NCBI RefSeq assembly: GCF_027111255.2
Contig: NZ_CP114285.2
Coordinates: 2,356,001-2,420,000, forward strand
Length of the DNA stretch: 64,000 nucleotides
Origin: Flavobacterium flavigenum
GTDB taxonomy: Bacteria; Bacteroidota; Bacteroidia; Flavobacteriales; Flavobacteriaceae
Direction of reading: 5' to 3'
The notes beneath the pieces were generated by a model. That model was not told the DNA's origin. It saw nothing but the letters and a program-made list of their open reading frames with translations, and searched no databases. Of this stretch, positions 25,464-34,493 are shown one piece after another. Numbering within the stretch: position 1 is the stretch's first letter; each line of letters opens with the position of its first letter. The position numbers were made by a program, and so were the translations under genes.

Positions 25464-26747
25464 CTAATGTGTATCTGGAGTAGTTTCATCTTCGGGATTG
25501 CCTATTTTTCGCCAGTAGTTAGCCAATAGCGAGCCGGAAACATTCATCCAGGGACTGAATACTGCTGACGCCAGGCCAACTGTTGCTAATTTGCCCATGG
25601 AGCCGGCAAGTCCGGATGCCATTCCGCCGTTTTGAAGACCGACTTCGAAAGCGATTGTCTGGCTGCTTTTTTTGTCGAGACCGCTTAATCTGCTGAGCCA
25701 ATACCCGAAAAAGTAACCCGCTCCATTGTGCAGAACTGAAGCAAGGAAAAGCAAAAATCCAATCTGAATAAGATTATCCCTTCCTGCAGCAGTCGTTACC
25801 AACGTAAAATAGATGATTCCAAACATTGAAAAATACGGCATAATTGCATCAATTTTTGGATATATCTTGTACAATAAATGATACAATACTCCCACGATAA
25901 AAGCACCGCAGCTGAAGTTTACGATTTCTAAAATATGAGCTAGTCGTGTGTCTTCGACTACAGCAAATGAACCCTGAAGGAAGATAACAGCAACCAGCCA
26001 AATCGCCGAAATTATAGTTAAAACATAGATCCTCCTTTTTGCGACGGCTCCATAGTTTTTCAGGATATCGTGAATCATGGCTGCTGCCAAAGGAATAAGC
26101 ACAATTTTGATAATTTCCATCATCATATTGAAAAAATGTACTTCTACTAAAGTCCCTGCAAATATTTTCATCAAAAACGGTGTCATGATTGGTGCTGCCA
26201 AAGTGGACATTGCTGTTACGGTTACAGACAAAACAAGATTTCCCTTGGCAATATACGTCATCACGTTCGAAGCTAATCCGCTGCTGCACGAACCTATCAG
26301 TATAATTCCTGCAGCGATTTCAGGTTCAAATCCAAATGTTTTGGCAATTATAAAACCCATAACCGGCATGATTGTAAAATGACCAAGTAAGCCAATTAAA
26401 ACTCCTTTGCCTGATTTTCGGATACCGGTAAAATCCTCGATGCTCATTTGCGTTCCCATTCCGAACATCACCAGCTGAATGATAATCAGAATGAGCCATT
26501 TGTTTCGCATATCGAAACTGCCTACATGCAGGAAAAAATCGGGATAAATCAATCCGGCGCAGACTGCAGTAATAATCCAGAAAGTATATTGGTAACCGCT
26601 TATTATTTTCACATGTCCTGCTCCAATAGCAATACTTGAAAAACCTAAAATCAATCCGATTTTCCATAGCATATCAATTTGCTGAAACCATCCGAAACCA
26701 GCTGTAATAAAAAATATTGGAGCAAGCCAAAGAAAATATTTACGCAT
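25464..26747 (-). CDS. Bile acid:sodium symporter (BASS) family transporter
   Basis: A 427-aa multi-helix inner-membrane carrier. The BASS core is clear: VMFGMGTQMSIEDF, then IIAKTFGFEPEIAAGIILIGSCSSGLASNVMTYIAKGNLVLSV, which holds the sodium- and substrate-site residues. BASS proteins use sodium to import organic anions (bile acids, pyruvate, pantoate, other carboxylates). It is about 100 residues longer than many members because of extra N-terminal helices. It sits 126 bp downstream of the racemase-family gene, in line with the RLP operon, so a sugar acid is a reasonable substrate guess. Confidence 0.85.
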   Translation of the reverse strand: MRKYFLWLAPIFFITAGFGWFQQIDMLWKIGLILGFSSIAIGAGHVKIISGYQYTFWIITAVCAGLIYPDFFLHVGSFDMRNKWLILIIIQLVMFGMGTQMSIEDFTGIRKSGKGVLIGLLGHFTIMPVMGFIIAKTFGFEPEIAAGIILIGSCSSGLASNVMTYIAKGNLVLSVTVTAMSTLAAPIMTPFLMKIFAGTLVEVHFFNMMMEIIKIVLIPLAAAMIHDILKNYGAVAKRRIYVLTIISAIWLVAVIFLQGSFAVVEDTRLAHILEIVNFSCGAFIVGVLYHLLYKIYPKIDAIMPYFSMFGIIYFTLVTTAAGRDNLIQIGFLLFLASVLHNGAGYFFGYWLSRLSGLDKKSSQTIAFEVGLQNGGMASGLAGSMGKLATVGLASAVFSPWMNVSGSLLANYWRKIGNPEDETTPDTH

Positions 26748-26783
26748 ACAAATGAGTATTAAAACATATTATTATTCATTTTT

Positions 26784-26816
26784 CAAACCATATAAGTTAT
26801 ATAAGTAAATATAAGT
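26784..26816. repeat. ACCATATAAGT repeat, copy 1
   Basis: ACCATATAAGTTATATAAGTAAATATAAGT contains three tandem ATATAAGT-like units. A closely similar block occurs at 41292-41323. Both lie just upstream of minus-strand genes. Confidence 0.6.
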
Positions 26817-26873
26817 GTTGCCTTTTTGCCTAGTGTAAATGTCCTTATATAATTTAATATGATGATTTTTTTG

Positions 26874-27536
26874 TTAGAAATAAAGCTCTGCCAGTTTTTT
26901 CATAGCAATAGCGGGACTTGCTAAAATTGGCACGAGTTTTTCGTCGGCACTTAAGCCGTCCACTACTCTCGCCATTGAGGCCTGCGCCAAAACGATTACA
27001 TCTACTTCTTTCATTAATTCTTTCAGGGCTTTGGCTACCATTTCGTCATGCTTTGGAGCATCTCCGCTCATTAAAGCTTCAAAAGCACCTTCGCATAATT
27101 TAGATGAAATCGTTACATTTTTGCCTGCCAATTCGGCTCTTCTTCTCACCAGGTCGCTGGTTGGTTCAAGTGTTGTTGGTAAAGTGGCAATCACACCAAT
27201 TTTATTGCTGATCTGTACCGCTTCATCTGCCATTGCCTGATCTACGCGAATCACCGGAACGGTACTCAAAGTCGCAGCGGTTTCAATCGCTACACCAATC
27301 GATGAGCAGGTTACTAAAATTACATCAGCACCGGCAGATTCTGCAAGCTTAACGTGACTCACCACCCTTGCAGCCGTATTGGGCATTAATTTTCCTTTTT
27401 TAATTACATCTTTTATCAGACTATCATCGACGATATTAAACGTTTCCGCCCCATTTAAAAATTCATTGCTTAACTGCTGAAACAACGGAACCAATGTTGC
27501 CGATGTATGTACAAAACCTAACGTTTTTGCGCTCAT
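26874..27536 (-). CDS. Asp/Glu-racemase-family protein lacking the second cysteine
   Basis: A 220-aa protein of the Asp/Glu/hydantoin racemase superfamily. The first catalytic cysteine is present in VILVTCSSIG (C77). The second, normally in a GCT/GCA motif near the C terminus, is replaced by IVLAQASMAR (Q185), so a two-base racemase mechanism is unlikely. Single-cysteine or altered members include isomerases and decarboxylases. Its first four bases (ATGA) overlap the end of the DUF1537 kinase gene, implying co-translation. It probably acts on the acid sugar or a downstream intermediate of the RLP pathway; the reaction is not known. Confidence 0.85.
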   Translation of the reverse strand: MSAKTLGFVHTSATLVPLFQQLSNEFLNGAETFNIVDDSLIKDVIKKGKLMPNTAARVVSHVKLAESAGADVILVTCSSIGVAIETAATLSTVPVIRVDQAMADEAVQISNKIGVIATLPTTLEPTSDLVRRRAELAGKNVTISSKLCEGAFEALMSGDAPKHDEMVAKALKELMKEVDVIVLAQASMARVVDGLSADEKLVPILASPAIAMKKLAELYF

Positions 27537-28915
27537 AATTTTTCTCCTTTTAATACTTTTATAAAATAATCGGCGGTACCTACTTGTCCACCTTTAAAAT
27601 TCATTTCTATTCCATTAACCCATTCATTGTCTGAAACTGCCTTGCAAAGCGGTGCTCCCGGAGCAATTGGCGCAATCATTTCTAATGCCAGAATATCCAG
27701 TTCGGATGCTGCGTAACTTGATGTATCGCCACCTGCAAAAAGGATTCTCTTTAGCGGAACTTTTTTTAGTACTTCATTCGTTATCTGCCCCAGAACACTT
27801 CCGTAAATTGTACTGCACTGCTTCTGAATATCATTTTCTGTAATTCCTTTCGACTTAAAATAGGATTCGGTTTCAGCAATCCGCGGATCGTCTGAACCGG
27901 TACTGGTATGCAGAATTGTACTTTTTCCGTTATTGAAATTGACAATAATCCGGGCTACACAGTTTGCTATAATTTCATTTTGATATTCGCCATCAACTGC
28001 TTTGCTTTCTAATGGAATTTCGAGAAACCCATTTTCCAATGCATATTCAATTTGCCTGGAAGTAACCGGAGAGCAGCTTCCGGATAAAACCAATAAAGGC
28101 GATACTTCTCCCGCTGGCTCAAACTCAATTTCGGTTCCTATCACATTATTATTTTTCCAGTCTAATCCCAATGCCATTTCAATTCCTGATGAACCTACTG
28201 AGAACAATGTTTTTTGAGTTGCCAATTGATTAAAAACACTTCCAATGGTTTTGAGGTTTCCTAAATTGAAACCGTCAAAAAATAATATTTCCGATTCATT
28301 ATTTACTACTTCTTCTAAAACTGCCGAAGTACCTTTTTCAATGGTCGTCAGATTCACAAGACTAATTGATTTTTGCGTTTGTTTTGCAAGATGTAAAGTC
28401 AAATCGCCTTCCAAAGCTGGTGTCACGGGATGTTTGCTCATTGAAGGATGTCGGTCGATACGGTAAATTTCACCATTTCCGATAGTTCCCATTCGGGCAA
28501 AAAGATTTCCGAATACGCAAAAACGTCCTAAATGCGGTGCAGATGGCGAAACTAAAACCGTTTTTTGATTAAAAACTTCGCTTCCGATTTCGATTGCTTT
28601 TCCGATGTTGCCTACGTGTGGTGCAGAATCGAAAGTGGAACAGACTTTATAATGAAAATGATTGGGGGCAAAAATTTTCAGATTTTCAAAAGCAGTATAA
28701 AGTTCTGTTCCCATTTCCGATGGTGACATCGACCTGCTCTTTCCGGCCAGACCAATAGCCTGAATTCCGGGAAAACGGTCTAAATCTTTTTGATTCGGTT
28801 TTCGCAGAAAGAGTACTGTTTTTACTCCGGCCAGCGTCAGAAATTCCAGGGCGTCAGTCGAGCCTGTAAAATCGTCGCCATAATAAGCCAATAGCAATTT
28901 TTCTTTCTGGCTCAT
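27533..28915 (-). CDS. DUF1537 four-carbon acid sugar kinase family protein
   Basis: A 460-aa cytoplasmic kinase of the DUF1537 type. The N-terminal substrate domain starts YYGDDFTGSTD (G13-D21), the family hallmark; the C-terminal nucleotide domain contains FAGGDTSSYAASEL. Characterised members phosphorylate D-threonate, D-erythronate, 3-dehydrotetronate or 3-oxo-isoapionate. Its start shares one base with the RLP stop (TAATG) and its end overlaps the racemase gene by four bases, so all three are one operon. With an RLP partner, a 3-oxo-isoapionate kinase (OiaK) role is the best guess, not proven. Confidence 0.9.
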   Translation of the reverse strand: MSQKEKLLLAYYGDDFTGSTDALEFLTLAGVKTVLFLRKPNQKDLDRFPGIQAIGLAGKSRSMSPSEMGTELYTAFENLKIFAPNHFHYKVCSTFDSAPHVGNIGKAIEIGSEVFNQKTVLVSPSAPHLGRFCVFGNLFARMGTIGNGEIYRIDRHPSMSKHPVTPALEGDLTLHLAKQTQKSISLVNLTTIEKGTSAVLEEVVNNESEILFFDGFNLGNLKTIGSVFNQLATQKTLFSVGSSGIEMALGLDWKNNNVIGTEIEFEPAGEVSPLLVLSGSCSPVTSRQIEYALENGFLEIPLESKAVDGEYQNEIIANCVARIIVNFNNGKSTILHTSTGSDDPRIAETESYFKSKGITENDIQKQCSTIYGSVLGQITNEVLKKVPLKRILFAGGDTSSYAASELDILALEMIAPIAPGAPLCKAVSDNEWVNGIEMNFKGGQVGTADYFIKVLKGEKL

Positions 28916-30156
28916 TATTTAGAAAATTTCTTTACCGATTCTGCAAATTCAGGATATTTTATTGCCGTTTCTTCTACAGACAACCCATCAACAGCTCCTG
29001 TCCATGCTTGCTGCAAGGCATTTACTCCTGCTTTTGGTCCCATTGGATGTGCCAAAATTCCACCACCTGCCATATATAGCAAATCGGTAGTTTTAGTTCT
29101 TCTGTAGGTTTCTACAGCCTGTCCGCCCCATTGTCCGGAAGAGACTACTGGTAATATTTCGTATCCGCCTAAAAAAGGTTTTAAACAGGATTTTATTGAA
29201 GTCACTACTGAATCATCGGATTCCCAAAACTTATTCTGGATTCCGTTAACGTGAAGTTGATCTACTCCTGCCAGACGCTGAATTTTTTGGTAGGCCGGAA
29301 ATTCAATTCCCAACATCGGGTGTCTGTTCAGCATTCCCCATCCGTTTCTGTGACCGTGGATAACGAGTTCGCGCCTATCACAGATTTTTTTTGTTCCTGC
29401 CAGGCCAACACTATTAATGCTAATCATGGCACAGCTTCCTTCTTCTTTTTTAATTAAATCGTATTTTCTTTGCATTGCATCAATTTCATCACTGATATTG
29501 AAGGCATACATTACTTTTTTACCTGTTTTTTGTTCGTTGTCACGAATCACTTTCATAATCGCTTTTACACGGTCATCAAAAAAGGAATTCGCTGCTGATC
29601 CCATCAATTCATCGTCTTTGATGAAATCGATTCCCGCTTCGATCAGGGTTTTTACCAAAGATGCCGTTTCCTCAACACTCATCCCGATACTTGGTTTTAT
29701 AATTGTACCAATCATTGGTCTGTCCCCCACTCCACAGGATGATTTTGAACCTTTAATTCCGAATTTTGGTCCGCGATAATGAGCTGCGAACGAATCCGGC
29801 ACTTCAAAATCCATTAGTTTCAAACCCGTAAATTGTGTGATTTCGTATAGATTTCCCTGCAAAGTACTGATCAGGACAGGAAGGTTATAACCGAAGTTCT
29901 CAATCGACCAGCTTACTGTTACTCTTGCTTTCTGGTATTTTTTCCCTGGAATGCTGCCTCCCGGAATTGACGGTTCGTCTGCCAGATCCAACAATTGAAT
30001 ATCCTCAACACACGCTGCAAAGCGTTTTTTCAATTCTTCGGTTTCACCCGGAACCGAGACAAATGTGCCCGATGACTGCTCACCTGCTAAAACTGCTGCC
30101 GCCTGTTCAACTTCATAAGGGGTTTCAATAAGATACTCCGCAAAAACTCTTTCCAT
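28915..30156 (-). CDS. RuBisCO-like protein (form IV RLP), possible 3-oxo-isoapionate-4-phosphate enzyme
   Basis: A 413-aa RuBisCO large-subunit homologue without a small subunit gene. Active-site elements are retained: K154 in GTIIKPSIG (equivalent of Lys175), the metal-binding KDDE (K180, D182, E183; K180 at the carbamylated-lysine position), H267/H269 and H302, K309 in the loop-6 region (NGIQNKFWE), S340 in SSGQ and the GGG phosphate loop at 364-366. Loop 6 and its flanks differ from true RuBisCO, so CO2 fixation is not expected. RLPs next to DUF1537 kinases decarboxylate or hydrolyse 3-oxo-isoapionate-4-phosphate in known D-apionate pathways. It is the first gene of the RLP-kinase-racemase operon. 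Confidence 0.92.
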   Translation of the reverse strand: MERVFAEYLIETPYEVEQAAAVLAGEQSSGTFVSVPGETEELKKRFAACVEDIQLLDLADEPSIPGGSIPGKKYQKARVTVSWSIENFGYNLPVLISTLQGNLYEITQFTGLKLMDFEVPDSFAAHYRGPKFGIKGSKSSCGVGDRPMIGTIIKPSIGMSVEETASLVKTLIEAGIDFIKDDELMGSAANSFFDDRVKAIMKVIRDNEQKTGKKVMYAFNISDEIDAMQRKYDLIKKEEGSCAMISINSVGLAGTKKICDRRELVIHGHRNGWGMLNRHPMLGIEFPAYQKIQRLAGVDQLHVNGIQNKFWESDDSVVTSIKSCLKPFLGGYEILPVVSSGQWGGQAVETYRRTKTTDLLYMAGGGILAHPMGPKAGVNALQQAWTGAVDGLSVEETAIKYPEFAESVKKFSK

Positions 30157-30250
30157 TGTTCTTCATTTTTTAAAGAAATTCTAAATAAATGAATTTATGG
30201 GGAGTAAGTGTCCTGTTGTGTACTGTATGAAAAGAATTATTTTAACGAAA

Positions 30251-30258
30251 CAAAAATA
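30251..30258 (-). promoter_or_regulatory. Candidate -7 box of the RLP operon
   Basis: On the minus strand TATTTTTG matches TAnnTTTG about 95 bp upstream of the RLP start. No -33 TTG at standard spacing was found. Confidence 0.35.
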
Positions 30259-30288
30259 AACTCTCTCTTTCTTTTGTAATAAAAAATA

Positions 30289-30530
30289 TTAAGCACGTAA
30301 AATCTTTTCCATTTTTTTACCTTTTGCCAGTTCATCTACCAATTAAAGGTTATTTTTTGATCAATCAGTTCTTGCAATTTCTTTTCGTCATATCCCGTCA
30401 GCCATTCAATTACCTGATGCAATTCAGCTATCGTTCTGCCTTTTTTCTCCACTTTTGTTACATAATGCGGATAAACCGAAGCAAACGTCATTTGGGCTAC
30501 ACGTTCATTTTGTTTGTCGTTAGGTGTCAT
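30289..30530 (-). pseudogene. DUF2200 family pseudogene with internal deletion
   Basis: The N-terminal part (start about 30530, [20 protein letters not shown]...) matches DUF2200 up to [10 protein letters not shown]. The frame then breaks into NW-stop. In another frame directly after the break the C-terminal DUF2200 end [21 protein letters not shown] is present, ending at 30289. Intact DUF2200 proteins are about 115-118 aa, so roughly 35-40 codons of the middle are missing and the join is out of frame. An upstream ATG at 30602 exists but does not restore function. Confidence 0.8.
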
Positions 30531-30717
30531 AAGCTTTTGGATTACATTAATCTGATTATCAATACGAAAATAACAGTTTCCTTGTAAATATTGTAACAAC
30601 ATCTACTCATTTCTGTTAGTTTATCAAAGCACACATTACATCGAAGTTAGATAGCAAAACAATTCTTTCCTCTGCGTTTGAATTTGTATATTCGCCCCAT
30701 TATTTTGAAAAAGAAGA

Positions 30718-31974
30718 ATGATTGCAAAATTGAATGAAAAAAAATCCTATCCATGGATTGTTGTGGGCTTGTTGTGGTTTGTGGCTTTATTGAATTATTT
30801 AGACCGGCAAATGCTTTCGACTATGAAGTCAGCCATGATGGATGACATTCCTGAATTGGCCAAAGCTGAAAATTTTGGTCTCTTGATGGCTATTTTTCTT
30901 TGGATATATGCGCTAATGAGCCCCGTTTCCGGAATTATAGCGGATCGGTTTAACCGAAAAAGAATCATCATAGGAAGTCTTTTTATCTGGTCCGGAGTAA
31001 CTATGGCGATGGGTTATGCCACAACTTTCAATCAGATTTATATTTTGCGCGGGATTATGGGGTTTAGTGAAGCTTTTTATATTCCGGCTGCATTATCCTT
31101 AATTGCAGATTACCATCAGGAAAAAACACGCTCTTTTGCTATTGCCATTCATACCACCGGAATTTATTTAGGACAGGCACTGGGTGGTTTTGGAGCCACT
31201 ATTTCTAAGCATTTTTCGTGGCATTTCAGCTTTCACTCAGTAGGTTTATTAGGTGTACTTTACAGTTTAGTGCTTCTATTTTTTCTACAGGAGAAGAAAA
31301 CGTACTTTTTTGATTCCGCAAAAAAGTCATCTGTCGGTAATGAATTTAGGCAAATGTTCAAGGGATTGGGAATCTTATTCGGCAATATCTCCTTTTGGGT
31401 TTTACTCTTTTATTTTGCTTCACCAAGTTTACCGGGCTGGGCGGCCAAAAACTGGTTACCTACTTTATTTACTGAAACGTTACATTTAGACATGGCTCTG
31501 GCGGGCCCCATTGCAACGGTAACTATTTCCATGTCGTCCTTTTTTGGCGTTTTAATTGGCGGTGCCATTTCAGACAGATGGGTGATGAAACATCTTAAAG
31601 GAAGAATTTACACCAGCGCTATTGGATTGTTTTTGACCATTCCGGCCTTGTTTTTATTTGGCTACTGCTGTGACACAACAGCTATTATTTTTGGCGCTAT
31701 CCTTTTTGGACTTGGATTTGGAATTTACGACACCAACAATATGCCTATTCTTTGTCAGTTTGTTGCACCACGCTACCGTGCTACCGGATATGGAATTATG
31801 AATTTTGTCGGTATTTCAGCCGGAGCTGTTATTACCGAGTTTTTAGGAAAAGCCGCTGATAATGGCGGAATGAGACACGTTTTTGTACTGCTGTTATTTG
31901 TAGTGGTTACTGCGATTGTTTTACAACTGGTTAGTCTACATCCAAAAACTATTGATATGACGGAAGGGGAATGA
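30718..31974 (+). CDS. MFS transporter (sugar-acid/ACS-like)
   Basis: A 418-aa major facilitator with twelve predicted helices. The N-terminal NYLDRQMLSTM resembles the first-helix signature of the anion:cation symporter group (hexuronate, galactonate and similar acids). GIIADRFNRKRII is the classic loop 2-3 MFS motif and ISDRWVMKHLKGR its counterpart in the second half. It is divergent from the RLP operon across a spacer containing the DUF2200 pseudogene, and probably imports the acid sugar used by that operon. Substrate is inferred only from context and motif. Confidence 0.87.
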   Translation: MIAKLNEKKSYPWIVVGLLWFVALLNYLDRQMLSTMKSAMMDDIPELAKAENFGLLMAIFLWIYALMSPVSGIIADRFNRKRIIIGSLFIWSGVTMAMGYATTFNQIYILRGIMGFSEAFYIPAALSLIADYHQEKTRSFAIAIHTTGIYLGQALGGFGATISKHFSWHFSFHSVGLLGVLYSLVLLFFLQEKKTYFFDSAKKSSVGNEFRQMFKGLGILFGNISFWVLLFYFASPSLPGWAAKNWLPTLFTETLHLDMALAGPIATVTISMSSFFGVLIGGAISDRWVMKHLKGRIYTSAIGLFLTIPALFLFGYCCDTTAIIFGAILFGLGFGIYDTNNMPILCQFVAPRYRATGYGIMNFVGISAGAVITEFLGKAADNGGMRHVFVLLLFVVVTAIVLQLVSLHPKTIDMTEGE

Positions 31975-32065
31975 TGGTTGAGGGTGTAAATACAAAAACT
32001 GTTGAGTTTATGCACCTGAAAGATGCTTACACTAGCTGGAGAATTAATTATTTAGCAATTATGAA

Positions 32066-32281
32066 TCACGTTTTGTTTAGCTCAGATTCAGAAATAATTT
32101 TTCCGGTTTGAATATCTTCCTCGCTCATTAACAACATTTCGATTTGCTCTGATGATAAGGAAACAATCTCTTCGGATTGTGTTGAATCAAAAATACTATT
32201 TATGGCTTCCAACAGTCTTTCATTTTTAGTTGCTAAAATCCTGTCTATCAAACTATTTTTTATATTATCTAAAGCATTCAT
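32066..32281 (-). CDS. Orphan antitoxin-like small protein
   Basis: A 71-aa helical, acidic protein. Its layout (MNALDNIKNSLIDRILATKNERLLEAINSIF then LSSEQIEMLLMSEEDIQTGKIISESEL) resembles the small antitoxins that precede RelE/ParE toxins in flavobacteria. No toxin gene follows: the region downstream is only 91 bp before the converging MFS gene. It also ends abruptly in NKT, where similar proteins appear to run a few residues further. It is likely a solitary or truncated leftover of a toxin-antitoxin pair. Confidence 0.55.
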   Translation of the reverse strand: MNALDNIKNSLIDRILATKNERLLEAINSIFDSTQSEEIVSLSSEQIEMLLMSEEDIQTGKIISESELNKT

Positions 32282-32358
32282 AGTTTTCTATTTTTTGTAA
32301 AGTTCGATATTTATTGTAATTTTTCCAAAGAACATTTTGCATGACTATGAATCTGGAA

Positions 32359-32724
32359 TTATTTACTCGAATGATCAATTCTTGTATTAACCAAAACGGA
32401 ATCGGAGTTGAAATTTACAATAAATGTTTTGGTTTCTACGGGATCAATATCTGTTCCGAAATCTGTATAAATTTCATATTGAAGCTGAATTGAATCTCCT
32501 GAACGTTCATTATAATTTTCTCCAAGTAATTTAGCCACTTCATTGTATTTTATGCCCGGTTTTAAATAATGATCTTTCAAATCCTGAATCATAAATTCAC
32601 GATGATTGTAGTCTATATCATTTCTGGTTTTCCATTTGTTTTGTTCAAATTTCACTTGTTTTTGTTCGCAGGAAATTAGAATGATTGCAATTAGGAAAAT
32701 TATACAGCAAGGTTTTTTCATCAC
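32359..32724 (-). CDS. Small lipoprotein, possible SmpA/BamE-like fold
   Basis: A 121-aa lipoprotein with lipobox LISC. The mature part has REFMIQDLKDHYLKPGIKYNEVAKLLGENYN followed by strands ending FIVNFNSDSVLVNTRI. The helix with GIKYNEVAKLLG is reminiscent of the SmpA/BamE-type repeat in which a MTxxEVxxLLG motif precedes a small sheet. The function is unknown. It is a solitary gene in the accessory island. Confidence 0.6.
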   Translation of the reverse strand: MMKKPCCIIFLIAIILISCEQKQVKFEQNKWKTRNDIDYNHREFMIQDLKDHYLKPGIKYNEVAKLLGENYNERSGDSIQLQYEIYTDFGTDIDPVETKTFIVNFNSDSVLVNTRIDHSSK

Positions 32725-32891
32725 TATTTATTGTCTTGTATTTATGAGGAGAAATAGACTTAAATTGAAAGATTGCAGAGCAAGGAGATTTTTAATTTTA
32801 TTGTCTTCACGAGCGGGACGCTCGCCCCAGCCTGAGGGACAAGAACTTTCCTCTTATTAAAAAGTAAATAGCTTGTATTTACAGCACTTTA
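32725..32891. other. Non-coding spacer with GC-rich palindrome
   Basis: A short GC-rich stretch at about 32810-32850 (GAGCGGGACGCTCGC, then CCTGAGGGACAAG) stands out in AT-rich DNA and looks like part of a flavobacterial dispersed repeat. No gene is seen. Confidence 0.4.
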
Positions 32892-34349
32892 TTATTTTAT
32901 GATTTCATTTAGATCTTTGATAATTTTATCAACTTCTTCTTTGTTATCTTTTTTCCATCTGTTAAAAAGTTTACTACAACCTCTTCCGAAATATCGTTGA
33001 TTCGATTCGTCATTAAACCATCGTTTATGATTTTTATCTGCAAAGTTCCCAAAGCAAGTCTGATGTGTAAAATTGTTACTGTCATCCCAAAAATCATCAT
33101 TATCATCAAGTTTAAAGATAAAATCAAATAGAACTTTTTCAGGTTTATGTGTGCCTGGTAAAAATGCAGTTCTTGGTATCTTACGTTTTTGATGATTCTC
33201 TTTACCATCACCATCAAGAATAAAATTTGTTGATTTAAATATTGGATGTTTCGAATTTGCCATCTCAATGAGTGTTCCATCTGGAAAAGGACCTTTTATA
33301 ATCTCTATTTTCTGTTTTAAATCACTACCATTTATAATATTTTTACACCAAATCTCTGCTACTTCATCTTCACATATAAATTGAATCTTTTCAACTTTTT
33401 TGGTTATACCTGTTTGTACTTTAATTACATTTTTAAGTAGCTCTATGTTAGGATTTACTTCATTAATTGCATTTTTGTTATTCCATTTTAAGAAATTAAT
33501 TTTTGTTTCATCTCCTGCCTTTTTTGATAAATGCTCCAGAATTTCAATTGAGTGTGTTGTGAAAATAATTTGAACATTTAAAGATTTTGCTATACCATAA
33601 AGTTTCTCTATTAATTTTACTTGCGAACCAGCGTATAACGTTGCATCTATCTAGTCAATCAATAAAAGACCACCAATATAGTTCTCTTTTAACTCAGATT
33701 TTAATCTGCTAAATGAAATTACTGAAGAAATTATTTGACCAAGATTATCTTGTCCAGCAGAATTCCCTAAGTGACCGTAATCACTTGTCTTCATTGCAAA
33801 CATGTTTTTATTTGTTGATTTTACAAACTCTGCTTCAACCACATCTCTTGTAATGTATAAAATTTCTTTTGAAAGTTTAGCAAAATAATTTTTATCATTA
33901 TTCTCTAATTGAAAATCTTGGAGACTGATGATTTTTTCAGATGCCAGTGGAATTAGCCTTTTAAGCCCTAAATATATAACAGGAAAATTTAAGGCATTTC
34001 CTCTTCCGTCAAAATCTACTCTGTATCTGTTTTCTGTTTCTATTAATCTTGTAGACATTTTTTTACACTCTTCGTCTTCTGATTCTAAATAGTAGATGGA
34101 AACGTTGTATTCCTTATTGTAATCTTGTTCAGGACAAAACCTAAAAATTTCTGAATACTTTGATTTAAAATATGATTCAAGTAAAGTCTTATTTTTGTAT
34201 TTGAAGTCAGATGCTTGTGCAATCCAACCAAGCAATGTGGATTTTCCTGTTCCATTTTGCCCTGCAATTGCAGTAATAACACTTCCTATTTCAATAGTTT
34301 GGTTGTTTATATGTCTGAAATTCTCAACTTCTAATTTTGTAAACTTCAT
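32892..34349 (-). pseudogene. OLD-family AAA ATPase/Toprim nuclease, in-frame TAG at the Walker B glutamate
   Basis: One continuous minus-strand frame encodes an OLD-like ATPase: Walker A GQNGTGKST at residues 30-38, GGLLLID at 226-232, a TAG codon at 233 (33651-33653), then IDATLYAGSQ, the H-loop IIFTTHSIEILEHL, and a Toprim-like part with ICEDEVAEIW and FILDGDGK. The start at 34349 (MKFTKLEVENFRH) is preferred over upstream 34433 because it fits the family. Apart from the TAG the frame is open for 485 codons. The stop sits exactly where LLIDEID normally has its catalytic Glu, so a single base change (GAG to TAG) would explain it. OLD proteins are nucleases often used in phage defence. Confidence 0.85.
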
Positions 34350-34493
34350 ATCTTGAATTATTCTGTTTAATATTTGTATCTGACTTATAAGTACTTGCCA
34401 AAAATAAGATTTTTCTTTACGAATATAACGCAATTTTTATTACAAATAACAAACCTAAAACAAGCGAAAATTACCTTATGAAACCAACTCCAC

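Noticed and set aside
28915..30156. True CO2-fixing RuBisCO
   Set aside because: No small subunit, phosphoribulokinase or carboxysome genes are near, and the loop-6 region and surrounding residues differ; an RLP is the better call.
32892..33263. Separate 123-aa gene starting at MANSKHPIF
   Set aside because: It is in the same frame as the OLD-like ATPase, with an open frame between, so it is the C-terminal Toprim part of that broken gene.
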